DNA of 64,000 nt from assembly GCA_002189035.1 (NCBI GenBank), contig NEEC01000017.1, positions 1,922,001-1,986,000 on the forward strand, given 5' to 3'. The stretch is from Utricularia gibba. Its lineage: Eukaryota; Streptophyta; Magnoliopsida; Lamiales; Lentibulariaceae. Shown here piece by piece: positions 10,854-21,752 of the stretch (position 1 is the stretch's first letter; every line of letters begins with the position of its first letter). The notes under the pieces are model-generated. The model was not told the origin of the DNA. It did not search any database and was given only the letters and a program-made list of their open reading frames with translations. The translations under genes and the position numbers were made by a program.

Positions 10854-11877
10854 ATGGATTCTTTCAAGAAAGCGAAATCCGTTCGGCTGAAGAGCGTACA
10901 CGGCAAGTACCTTACGGCGGACGAGGATGAGGAGACGGTGACGCAGAACAAAGACGGCTCCTCCAGGGCGGCGAAGTGGACGGTGGAATTCGTGGAAAAC
11001 TCCGATTCGATTATTCGCCTGAAGAGCTGTTACGGCAAGTACTTAACGGCGTCAAATCTGCCGTTTCTTTTAGGGGTCACTGGCCACAAGGTGCTCCAGA
11101 CTTTGCCCAAGCGCCTTGATAGCTCCATCGAATGGGAACCTATTAGAGATCACGGCGCCGTTAAGCTGAAAACTAGGTACACTTTTTTTTTTTTTTTTAA
11201 CTGAGAACGGTATTTATTTCTTTTCAAAAATTGAATAATTTTCAATGTAAGGTACGGGCAATATCTGAGGGGTAACGGCGGGCCGCCGCCGTGGAGGAAT
11301 TCTGTGACGCACGATATACCTCACCGAACGATCACTCGAGAGTGGATTCTATGGGATGTGCATGTGGTGGAGATAGCGGTTACGGGGGATTCGACGGGCG
11401 TGAAACTACCGCCGCCGCCCTTGGCCATCGGAAAAGATGACGAGTCTCACGAAGCTTCCGTCACTACCTCGCCAAACGCGAGCACCTCCTCCAACTCCGC
11501 CAGATTCTCCCGAGCAGAGGTATGTAGCTAAATAATTTACCGACGATTGATTCAGGATTCGACATTGAGGTGTTCTGCGTGTGCAGTCGAGCGACTCGTT
11601 CATAGGATCTCCTCCGAAGGCGCCGCCCGACGGGAGGCTGATCTACTTCAGCGTTGCCAACGAGAACGGCGAAGTGGAAGATGGATACCAAGAAATGTCC
11701 ATCGCATTCAGAGGCAGCGAAGTGAGGGACCTCACCCGGTGTCTAGAAATGGAGCTCGGCGTCCATGGCATCACTGTCTGCACCAAAAGCCCACTGAACG
11801 GAAAACTTTACCCCCTCCGCCTCCACCTTCCGCCCAACAATGCAACAATACATGTCGTCGTGCTTCCGCCTCAGTGA
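10854..11877 (+). CDS. DUF569 protein, full two-domain form
   Basis: Exons 10854-11176, 11252-11519 and 11587-11877 join in phase to 293 residues. Residues 1-143 form the DUF569 beta-trefoil-like domain ([53 protein letters not shown]). A Pro/Ser-rich linker (about 145-205) leads to a second conserved block starting [15 protein letters not shown] and ending [12 protein letters not shown]. This architecture matches Arabidopsis DUF569 proteins such as At1g59710. The ATG at 10854 is used because the family begins M-[ED]-x-F. It lies about 920 bp downstream of its truncated paralogue on the same strand, so the pair is a tandem duplication. In Arabidopsis a DUF569 gene also lies near a CW14 gene, so this neighbourhood may be old. 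Confidence 0.9.
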
Positions 11878-12242
11878 AAGAGGTGATAGATCTCCTTGAA
11901 ATCCCAGATTCTGGAAATTTTGTACACCTTGGCCTCTGGTTCCATACGCCAAATGATGGTCGGCATGGTTACGAATATATCATCTTTCTTGTATGATCTC
12001 CTTGCTGAAATACGAGATTCTCCATTGATGCATAATGAAATCCTGGGGAAAGCTCAAAAATCTCTCGGCTTTGAAGCTAGGAAACAGAATAACAGGACCT
12101 ACGTTGTTGATTAGCAAATAGTTCCAGTCCGGCAAGCGTTTCCAAAGAAGAGAATGAAAAAGACAGTGTTAACTAACGAGGCAAAAGTGGGAGCGTGTAG
12201 AGTACATACTTGAAGGAAGAGCAAAACCTCTGGAACATGAGA
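11878..12242. other. Convergent gap between DUF569 and the coiled-coil/RGG gene
   Basis: This 365-bp gap holds the two 3' UTRs. Short open frames here continue the overlapping frames of the flanking genes and show no domain of their own. Confidence 0.6.
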
Positions 12243-14208
12243 TCACGACTCTGCTTCAGCATGGCCAACAGGAGCATATTGGGCAGGCGCACCGCCGCCA
12301 CCTCGGCCTCGGAAGTTATTGGTTCGGTGGTAATAGTTGTAAGGCTGATCGTAAAACTGGCTGTTGCCGTTCTGGTAGCCACCCCGGCTGCCACCTCGCC
12401 AGCCACGGCCAGGATTGTACGGTCGACGGCCACGGCCACCACGGTGACCTCTGTAGTTCTGATATGGCGGTCTCCTCGATGGATGATGCTCTTCATAATT
12501 TATGTCTCTGTTGTTGTTACCCAGTTTAGCGTCAACCGTGTCTGGATCTGCTTGAACTTGAACTTTGTATACGTTTTCTTCATGCGAATCTCCCTGTTAT
12601 CATCAATTGCAGAAAAATGTTTGGAGAATATTCAGTTAATTGGTGATGATGAAGATGGCTGGTACAGCAATTACCTGATGAAGCTCTTCAATCGGTCCAT
12701 TTTGTTCTTCGTAAATGTCTTCACCATAGAAATTGTTTGATTGGTCTTCCTGCAACAAGTTGATTGGAAACATTGATTGTGATACGCAACGGAAGAAGAG
12801 GGTTTACTAATTTCAAGACAGTAAGCAGTTTTCATATCATTATTTGCTCATGATCGGAAACTCTAACTGCAGAACTGATGGGAACCGAGAGTAAACACTG
12901 AAATCTAAACAGAGGGACAATACTTCACTGCATGAGAATTTTCTACCGCGTTAAAGAGCATGAGAAAATACGCAGAAAGTTGCAATGAGTTAGATAGTTA
13001 CGGGTTGGTGATACTCCTCATGGGAAACCTCAACTGATGCAGCAACCCCAGCAGGATGAACAAGCGCATCCTGCACTGGCGCAGAGAACGAATTGTAATT
13101 TCCTGCAGCAGCTGCCATCTCAACCGAGGCTTTTATATCAGGGGTAGTTGTGAAGTACTCTGAGGCCATGATTTTGTGCAACTTTTCCCTCACATAAGCG
13201 TCTGAAAGACCAAAAAGAAAGACTGAGTTGAAACCAAGCTTAACAGCAGAACTCATGCTGTCAGAAATCTCCCACCATTTAAAATAAGAAATGAACAATC
13301 AGACATTCAAACTAGAATCTTAAAACAAAGGGCTTGTTCTAAACAGTTGTTGCCCAAGGTCATTATACATAACTTCATACATAGTTGAGCGCTCCAATTG
13401 AAATAAGAAACAAGACAACGATTTCCTGGCTAAAATCATATCATACCCAAAGATTAGGAACTGCTAGAAAATGAAATTTCGCCAAAAGCAAGAAACTAAG
13501 GTAAAAGATAAGGCATTTAATTCCCATACACGTGACATTCAAATTGGGTTCAATGGGCTGGTCCGAGTTCTCCATCCATAGCTTGGCATGCACCGCACAA
13601 TTCTGCAATGCATCATTATGCGAGGAACTGGAATTTACAGGCCGAGAAATCAACATCCCCGCAAGCATAGAAATCAAATCCAAATCCCGTTCCTTCAACG
13701 GGTCCCCTGCAGCATCATCATCCGTAACATAATCATACGTAAGGCAAGAGTTCCTCTCATGTGTCCTCGTTAGCAGCATATTATCATTAGCACCACCCAT
13801 CAGGGACTTCACATCGAAAAGAGTTCCAAAGTACAACAAATTCAGCAGATCAGAAACACCATCAAACCCATCGTATCGCGGCTCAGGTTCCACACCAATT
13901 TCAGGTTCCCCAACTGGAGCTTCCGCAACCGTCTTCCGACTCTTCTCAACAGCAAGTTGACATTCTTGTTTTACAGCATGAGAAATCGTCTGGCGCAGCT
14001 TCTCTAACTCATCGATTCCAGCCAAAACCGTTGTTTTGGAACGTAGGGTTTCTTCCTGCTCCTTGTTAAGTGTCTTCCCCTGATTCAAAGCCTCCTCCAT
14101 CTGCATTATGCGGTTGAGTTTCTTTCGCAGAGCACGCAGACGCTTCGCCAGGAAACTCAAAACTGGACCCTCATCGACAGCAGAAGAGGATGCCGACACA
14201 GTCGCCAT
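12243..14208 (-). CDS. Caprin-like coiled-coil protein with C-terminal RGG region (putative RNA-binding)
   Basis: On the reverse strand exons 14208-13530, 13201-13002, 12749-12675 and 12593-12243 join in phase to 434 residues. Residues about 15-95 are strongly helical and charged (FLAKRLRALRKKLNRIMQMEEAL, then QEETLRSKT and DELEKLRQTISHAVKQE), a probable coiled coil like the caprin N-terminal region. The middle is acidic. The last ~90 residues are Arg/Gly/Tyr-rich (YRGHRGGRGRRPYNPGRGW, GGSRGGYQNG, NNFRGRGGG), a typical RGG RNA-binding tail. Plant caprin-like proteins are poorly characterised; a role in mRNP or granule assembly is inferred from the domain pair. The exon 1/2 junction makes Tyr from a split codon and the frame is continuous on both sides. 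Confidence 0.85.
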
Positions 14209-14629
14209 GGTTGGTGCTTGCTGGTAAGGAATTGACTAGGCGCCTTTCGTTACTAGGCAGTTTCGCCGCCCTGCGCGGCGGACTGAGAATCGGCGAGGGT
14301 TTTGCGGAAGCAGCGGCGGTACGAGATTTATGTACTGAGAGAACAGATAGGTTTCCGCTACAGAAAGAGAGAGAGAGGCTGGAACGGGTCTTCAAGCACC
14401 AAATGCGCGCGTTTATAATTTCCACCATATATAATATAATATAATAAATTCATTTACTATTAAATTTAAAGAAATTATACAATTTATTTACTTAAAAAAC
14501 ACACAGAAAAGCTATCTCACAAAAGTGAATGCATTCTCAATCTACTGCAGTAATTTTTGAGTCTTGAGGTGAAACATGAAGGCAACACAACCAAGAGCCA
14601 ATGTTACAGTGGATGCAAGGGAGGGTGGC
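14209..14629. other. Gap between caprin-like gene (5' side) and RRM gene (3' side)
   Basis: About 420 bp containing the promoter and 5' UTR of the caprin-like gene (reverse strand, starting about 14210) and the 3' UTR of the RRM gene. An open frame near 14190-14444 is antisense to the upstream leader and is not supported. An AT repeat (ataatataatataataaa) sits near 14430-14450. Confidence 0.6.
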
Positions 14630-16004
14630 TTACAAAATGTCGTCATAAGCAACCATTTCCCTTGCATTCACGCTGCTGCCACTGCCATTTTCATTTGCTT
14701 CTTTCTTGGTATCATTCTCATCTCTGGGGCTTACAATGGCGGAGACCAGCTTGTTTTCCCTCCCATGCCGACGGAGAGGCAGTTCTGGTCTCACTAGCCT
14801 CGAGAATATACTGCTGCGCTTCGCAACTCCTTGACCCCATTGCTGAACCGGATCGCTAGCCCACTTCACCTGCACCTTCATTTGCAACACAGGGAGGAGG
14901 GTGAAGATAGTAACCAAGAGTGCTTGATAATGAATGGCAATAGCATGGTGACTTATTCTAGAAACCTACAGAGTGCGATTTAATGGTGTTTTTGCAACGT
15001 CTAGATATGGTAACTAAGCAACGTATTGAGCTAAAAACATCAGTGAGCAGAAGTGATACAGATGCAACTGTAGGACAGATAAGGAGAGGGATTTAGTGAA
15101 GGAATGCAGTGCAAAACTTCCTCACAAAGTATGTGCAAAAGAGTTAAAAGACTCCTTCAATCACAGGTCCAGCACGGAGACACAGCTCTAGCACCAGAGT
15201 ACACACAAATGAAGCAGATGATATCCAAAAGAAAACGTTCATAAGTGATGCAGCTATGCATCTAACGCAGAAGGAAAGGTAAATGGGAAGCAATGTCGAT
15301 GCATCACATATACATTCCTCACATGCTATCCACACTTGGTTACGTAGTACACAGCAAACTCATCGAAAAAACTCTCTCATGACTCAAACTGACCTAGCAA
15401 CTCAATTAATTAAAGAACCACTCACAAAGCATACACAGAGAAGAGAGCTACAGTAGACATTCCTTTGAGAGTGATTCGGGATCATACTTGTGCCCAAATG
15501 AACGAGCTGTCAGCAAAAGTCTAGACATCTATTGTTGTTCGATTTGAATCATTTTAACTAGAATCCATGCAATTTCGACCACGGGAACTACCCAGGATGC
15601 AGAACCATGCCTAATGAAAAGCAATTTTAAGGGATTAGAGAGTGTACTGCAACAGAATGGAGAGTGACAGGAAAGCTGGAATCTTGGGCCGCATCAATGG
15701 CGGACTGGGCGGCATCGTTGGATCTGAAACTTATATAAGCAACACCGTTTGGCTCCATTCGTGTCCGGCATATAGGGCCGTACATCTCAAACCTCGATTT
15801 AAGGTCAAGCACGGAGCACTCCTCCGGTACGCCGATCACCACAACCATCGTTGGCGCTTTCGGAACGGCGGAGGAAGTGGGAAATTCTTCGATCCCATCG
15901 TGCTCCAAAGCGGAATCGAGCTGGAGAGGACGGCGGCGCTTCGAAGGATGGTACGGAGCATGGCGAGGAGGGAAGTAGGGCTTTTCCCTCTTTCTGGTCG
16001 CCAT
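14630..16004 (-). CDS. RRM-domain RNA-binding protein, two exons
   Basis: Exons 16004-15648 (119 codons) and 14875-14630 (81 codons plus stop) join in phase 0 to 200 residues. The N-terminus is basic (MATRKREKPYFPPRHAPYHPSKRRR). An RRM spans about residues 52-130: an RNP2-like VVVIGVPEE, helix 1 CSVLDLKSRFEMYG, an RNP1-like GVAYISFRSNDAA, and beta-4 completed across the intron as HSVAVQVKWASDP. The 772-bp intron therefore splits the RRM just before its last strand. The tail is polar. The two halves are far apart and only the joined model restores the RRM, which supports the splice. Targets are unknown. It is divergent from the COG2426 gene, with 193 bp between start codons. Confidence 0.85.
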
Positions 16005-16197
16005 TCATCAATCTTCTTCCTGGGCGCCGTTAATATTTTATTTTATTTATTTCACAACATTTTTTTTCCGAACCGGTGACTTGTTGGTTTAAAAAGCCAG
16101 TGGGATTGAACCGGACTTGGACCGAACCCGGAAGCGGCTAGCGAGCATGTAGAACCCTCTGCTTCATCCTCGCCGGCCGCAGCTTCGAGCTCCATCA
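16005..16197. promoter_or_regulatory. Short bidirectional promoter region (RRM gene / COG2426 gene)
   Basis: Only 193 bp separate the divergent start codons, so both 5' UTRs and core promoters must lie here or overlap the transcripts. A TATTTTATTTTATTTATTT tract (about 16031-16049) could serve as a TATA-like region. Function is inferred from spacing alone. Confidence 0.4.
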
Positions 16198-17682
16198 ATG
16201 GCTTGCATTCTGGCATGGGTATTGCCTCTACCAACGCTTCCTCGTAGAAAGCACCCCATTTCAAACTCCCATATTCAACAACCCATTTTACGCCACTCTC
16301 AACGACACGTTACCCAAAATCGATTCAGCTATCTCGCCCATTTTCTCACCGAAAAATCTCTATCACAGCCGCTTTGCCCGATGAAACGATCGAAACCATC
16401 GAATTGAACGAATCACTATGTGGGTCGGACGCCCAGCCGTTCAAGTACCTGATACTGGTTTTGATATGGGCTTCTGTTTCTATTGGGTTGTACGCGTTCT
16501 CGAAGGACGCGAAAGCTGCGGCTGATTCTGTTCGAACTTCAAGCTTCGGGGTTAAGATAGCTAATACGCTACGGGCTTCGAGTTGGCCGGATGAGTGTAT
16601 TGTGTTTACACTGGCTACGCTTCCCGTGATTGAACTGCGGGGTGCAATTCCTGTTGGGTATTGGCTACAGATGAAGCCACTGAAGCTGACCTTACTCTCG
16701 ATTGCTGGGTTAGTCTTGTGTACATGATTCACCTTATCTGAGAATTACTGATATTTTGTGCACTTCTACTCCAATTTGTCCGTGAATTTGTTGGTCTTTT
16801 ATGTATCATACTTTGGGCTTGTTGTTCGGAGATTTGACATTAGTTTAAACTTCCATACAATCCGCATGAAATCCCAGAATGTTATCATGGAAAAGCTTGG
16901 CTTTTGTGTCGTCTTGGATGAGATGAATCTCTTTTAACACTTCATCATTTGCTTGATTTTGAACTTTTTATTTTCTACTGGAGTTTTAGCGAGTTGAGTT
17001 TAGCCGCATTTGGCGTGTGGTTTCCTAGACCTTCTTAAACATGTTGCTTACAAGAGAAAGGGGGAGTTATTCTGCATTGCTGTAAATTCTTTTTACACAG
17101 AAGTCACATTTGATGTCAATAACTGGAGTTCCACTGCTGACAGGTAGCAACCTTAAAACAAGCTTGTTTTTGGTTGGAGATACACCGTACGTTGTTCAAT
17201 AAAATAGGATGTTTAGGATAAGAAGGATGTGAAATGGATTGATCAAGTTATCTGATATGCTTAGTTCCTTAAATTGCAGCAACATGGTTCCTGTACCTTT
17301 GATCATACTTTTCCTGAAGAAACTAGCTGCCTTCCTATCCCAAAAGAGCGAGGCAGCTTCTCGGTTACTCAACCTGCTTTTCAAGAGAGCCAAACAGAAG
17401 GCTCGTCCTGTGGAAGAGTTCCAATGGCTGGGGCTGATGCTCTTCGTTGCAGTGCCATTCCCCGGCACCGGTGCTTGGACAGGGGCGATCATTGCATCTG
17501 TGTTGGACATGCCGTTTTGGGACGGCGTATCGGCCAACTTCGCGGGTGTGGTTGTCGCCGGACTTCTGGTGAACTTGCTGGTTAACCTTGGCCTCCGGTA
17601 TGCTGTTCTTGCTGGTGGCTGCTTGTTTGTTTTCTCCACTTTTATGTGGAGCATTCTGCGAGGACTCAAAGCCAAAGGTTGA
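16198..17682 (+). CDS. COG2426-type small multidrug-export-like membrane protein, plastid-targeted; frame break in the transit peptide
   Basis: The mature protein is encoded by an exon ending at 16708 and a second exon 17280-17682, joined as GG|C. Blocks seen are FTLATLPVIELRGAIPVGYWL, GNMVPVPLIILFLKK, and PFPGTGAWTGAIIASVLDMP followed by a Val/Leu-rich helix. They match the COG2426 family (Arabidopsis At2g02590 annotation: putative small multi-drug export protein). Three or more hydrophobic segments are visible. The start is a problem: ATG 16198 (MACILAWVLPLP) opens a frame that stops at 16407. The frame encoding the mature protein runs back through a transit-like RPFSHRKISITAALPDE but meets TAG at 16245 with no ATG. 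One missing base between 16248 and 16407 would reconcile them. The transport activity is only predicted. Confidence 0.8.
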
Positions 17683-18179
17683 GCCTTTTGATAGCTATGA
17701 AGGCAAGTCTTCAGTTTTTTTTTTTTTTTTCTGTGGGACCTACATAGGTGATATGGGCCTACTTTGGGCCTTTTGGGAGCCCATGTTTTGGAAAAGTATA
17801 TTAAAAAAAAAAATCAACCTAAAATAAGAAAAAATTCTATAAATAGAAATCCTCCCTCGTATGGATTGGTACGATACAAAAGACCACAAAAATGGGATGT
17901 CAAAATTAGTACACAACTAACGGTGTCCTGTTTTCTAACACTGGAGTCAACGGTCTCTCTTCTTTGTCGCCGCGTATTTCTCTGCGAAGCTTATTTTATT
18001 TTTCCGTACACTATATAGGAATCGACGCCGGCGTCGGGAATGATATCCCCAGCATGTCGGATACTTCTGGAATATCAAAAAATCGTGACGACTCGCCGGG
18101 AATCTAATGCTACGGTGATCGGATATCCTTGAAAAGAAAATAGTAATAATAAGAAGAAGAAGAAGCAGATCTCGATTTG
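17683..18179. other. Gap between COG2426 gene and pectate lyase gene
   Basis: A 497-bp spacer with the 3' UTR of the upstream gene and the promoter and leader of the pectate lyase. Site II-like TGGGCC motifs occur near 17754-17770, next to a T-run. A purine-rich AAGAAGAAGAAGAAGCAG leader precedes the pectate lyase ATG. Confidence 0.5.
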
Positions 18180-19636
18180 ATGGCGATCGTCAGCCAGAAA
18201 TTGCTGCTTGTCTTGTTGCTATTCGCCACGGTTGCGGGGGCGGAGTTCGATGAGTACACGCGGAGGAGAGCGGAGGAGGCCCGCCGGGAATCCCTGAAGG
18301 CATACAACGCTGACCCAGAAGACGTCACCGTTCAATTCACTCAGCTTGTCACGGAGTAGGCGAACATTTTGCATGAAAGATTTCAGTTTTTCATTGTTAA
18401 ATTTATACTTTGCTATGCATGGGTTTCAGGAGTTTGGCAGGCGGGAATTCGACGCAGAGGAAATTGCTTGGACAAAAGTGCCTGGCGACAAATCCGATCG
18501 ACCGGTGCTGGAGATGCGACGGGAACTGGGACAAGAACCGGAAAAAGCTCGCTGACTGCGTGCGCGGCTTCGGTCACCACACGATGGGCGGTAAAAACGG
18601 AAACTACTATGTAGTCACCGACCCATCGGACAACGACATGGACCACCCTAAGCCGGGGACGCTCCGACACGCCGCCATCCAAAAGAAGCCGCTCTGGATC
18701 ATCTTCGCACACAGCATGGTCATCAAGCTCCGCCAGGAGCTCCTCGTAGCGAGCTACAAGACGATCGACGGCCGAGGAAAGCAGGTCCACATCGCCTACG
18801 GTGCCGGCGTCACCCTCCAGTTCGTCACCCATGTCATCATCCACAACATTTGGATCCACGACATCGTCCCCGCCTCCGGCGGCATGATCAGGGACAACAT
18901 CGACCACATCGGCTTCCGTACGAAAAGCGACGGCGACGCAATCTCCGTATACGGGTCGAATCACATCTGGATCGACCACGTTTCGTTGTCAAGAGGGTAC
19001 GACGGGCTCATAGACGTCATCGAGGGTTCCACCGCCATCACCATCTCCAACTGCAAGCTCAACCATCACAACGACGTACGCCCAACAGAACCCTAAAATC
19101 ACCTTGTTCAACAGCGTCTGTAACCGGCTTCCATGTCTGTTGCAGGTGATGCTCTTGGGAGCGCACGATAACACGCCGATAGACAAGATAATGCAAGTCA
19201 CCGTCGCGTTCAATCGGTTCGGAATCGGGCTCATTCAACGGATGCCTCGGGTCAGATGGGGATTCGTTCATATCGTCAACAATGACTATCAGCACTGGGA
19301 GCTTTACGCCATAGGTGGTAGCTCCGGTCCGACCATCATCAGCCAAGGAAACCGATACCGTGCCGCCGACTACCGCTACACCAAAGAAGTATTTCCATAA
19401 GAAAAAAAAACACCATCCCAGATTTTCTACTCATGCTTTCTTATTCCGATCAGGTGACCAAGAGGGACTACGCACCGAAAAGCGTGTGGAAGAACTGGCA
19501 GTGGAGATCGATGGGCGACCACTTCATGAACGGAGCTTTCTTCCGGGAATCAGGGCCGCCGTTCGTCGCCGGCAGGAAGCCGTACACGGGGAATAACATG
19601 ATCCAGTACAAGCTCGGCCAAGCCGTGGGAGACTAA
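18180..19636 (+). CDS. Secreted pectate lyase (polysaccharide lyase family 1) with two conserved cysteines replaced
   Basis: Exons 18180-18355, 18430-19075, 19146-19388 and 19454-19636 join in phase to 415 residues. A signal peptide is evident ([21 protein letters not shown]). The core matches plant PL1 enzymes: [117 protein letters not shown]. The enzyme cleaves de-esterified homogalacturonan by beta-elimination in the cell wall. The calcium-site aspartates (SDGD, WIDH, DG) and the catalytic-type Arg in RMPR are present. Unusual: the usual SNCxDG is SRGYDG (Gly248 for Cys), and the usual MPRCRWG is MPRVRWG (Val310 for Cys). The start is fixed by the signal peptide. Confidence 0.93.
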
Positions 19637-21752
19637 CCCGCAACGCCGGCGCTCTGAAATGCCTCCCGGGAAACTTCTGTTAGTCTCGTAGGATAAGAAC
19701 AGTCATTGTGACCTCCTTGCTTCATCCCAAATTTTTTTTTAATTTCAGACAAATGTTTTATTTTTATTTTAGAAAATAAAAATTAAGTTTTGTGAAAAAT
19801 ATTTCGGGCCCCAAAAAAAATACATTTTCTCCGAAAATGTTTATTATTTGCTTTTTATTCAAATGAAGGATAATTTAAAAATAGCATTTAATATAATATA
19901 ATAGCCACCGACTTATTGTATGTAGGGCGGTAAAAACATTATTACCATTATTAAGGAACGGTTTCTCTGACCGCAGTAAAATTAATATTTATTTCCCATA
20001 CAACTCTGCACACTCTTCAAATTAAATGGGCGATGGGCTCAAAATTAATATTATTTTTTTCTTTCGGTCCCTGGGATATTATATAAAAGCTTTTTAGATT
20101 ACCAAATAACAATAATAACTATTTTTAAAGACAACACGACGTCGTTTGGGACAGCAAGCGAGACGTGGTGGATGTCCACGGTGACCCATTTGTGGACGCC
20201 AGAATTTTCGTATCTTGAGGCAACTCTTTTTTAGATTTTTTTTAATCTACAAAATGCTTTCCTTTTTTACCCCCAACTCTTTCTTTTATATTATTTTTAA
20301 ATATTAAAGTATTAAAAAATAAAATATTAAAATGGGTTTTATCATTTAAATTTTAATTACAAAAAAATAAAATATTTTGTCCGTTGTGAATTCGGATAAG
20401 ATTAAATATTGCAGTGGTAAAAGCAGGGGCAGGACCACGGCTAGGGGATGCAATCCCAGCCGTCGGATTAAAATAGAATATTAATATTCATTAAAATATA
20501 ATAATTTCAATGGAATTTAATCAAATCAATTTAAAGCCCTGCGCCAATAATTGGTATTCTTTGGCAAAAATAATATTCATTTTCTGTTAGTGAAATATTA
20601 TTTCAAAACATTTTGATAAAAAAAGAAATTATTATTCCATCATTTAAAAAAATAGTAAAAAATGCAAAAATCCAACATTTCCTTGCCGCAGCCGGTCGTG
20701 GGTCCCACTGTTGGTGGGACCCGAACGGCGACCGGGAAAAGAAGCAAATCTGACCTACTATTGGATTTTGTAGTTTTCTTTTTAATTTTAAAATAAATAA
20801 ATGGTATATAATTTATTTATTATATTTTATTTTAAATTTTCTACATTATGATTATAATAATTTACCCGAAGATTTGTGTGTGCAAGTTGTAAACGCGAAT
20901 GGAAAGAACTGCGGTTTCCCTCTCCTTAGCAGCCGGGCACGACAAAAGTAAAACGCTCCATTTAAAGGAAGAAAATCTCTCGGGTTGGATTCCTGCATGG
21001 ATGCCTCTTAAAGAAAAAGAGAGATTAGTTATATTTTTCCTGAGTCCTTCAATCCAGCAACCTTTTCTTTCTGCTTTCTCCTCATACTTATGGTAAGTTT
21101 TTAAGGCTGCTTTGTTCTTATCGATAGATACGTTTTTTGGAGTTTTCCTTTTTTTTATGAGTGCCCGGTTTTTTAGGTAATATGTTGGATTGATGGTGCT
21201 TCTTCGAGGAGTGGTGTTACAGGTTTCTGTTCTCTGGTTGACTGTGGTTTAGATCTAAACCTCTATTATTGGGCGCAGGTTGGAGGCCAATGCAGGAGGG
21301 AAAGCGTGATTCTTCTTCCCTTTCTTGCTGTCTGTTTGGTGTTTCTGAAGGTGGTTGTTCGTTCGTCTAACTTTTAGAGATCTGCGGGTTAGTATCTCTG
21401 CGATTGTTGGAAAAGTAGAGATTTTTTATGGTGTTTTGGTGTGTCTTTGAATGTGGGCTCTTTTGGTTTTTCGCTTATGTTGCATCTTTCTTAAGCCTGG
21501 GATTTCTTTTGCTGTTTCCGATCGGTTCATATTTAAGTATGTGTTTCTGTAACCGATTGCACAGAAAGTTGCGTTAGCTGTTGTGTAATACTCTGAGAAA
21601 TCGGATGCCATGTGGATGAATCTCTGATAAGTCTTTAGATTCTTGTGGTGTTGTTTTGTTTCAGCTCGCAGCTTCTGTGCGGAAAGCCTCGCATTTTCCA
21701 AAGGTGTTTCTGGTATTCACATTCGGGGGCTTCAAGCTTTGGATATCCAAAG
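19637..21752. other. 2.1-kb gap: AT-rich spacer then 5' UTR with intron of the F-box/kelch gene
   Basis: From 19637 to about 20880 the DNA is AT-rich with no supported gene. A probable leader exon follows. A good donor (TATG followed by gtaagt) at 21093 and an acceptor (ttgtttcag) ending at 21664 define a likely 571-bp 5' UTR intron. A short open frame beginning at the ATG at 20899 (MERTAVSLSLAAG...) sits in the putative leader and crosses the donor, so it is either an upstream ORF or chance. Confidence 0.55.

Noticed and set aside
14576-14797. Forward 73-codon frame with a hydrophobic middle (AAATAIFICFFLGIILISG)
   Set aside because: It lies exactly antisense to the second exon of the RRM gene, whose joined domain is well supported; no family was recognised for the forward reading.
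18413-18979. Long reverse-strand open frame (188 codons) over the pectate lyase
   Set aside because: It is the antisense shadow of the GC-rich pectate lyase exon 2, with low-complexity Val/Asp composition and no domain.
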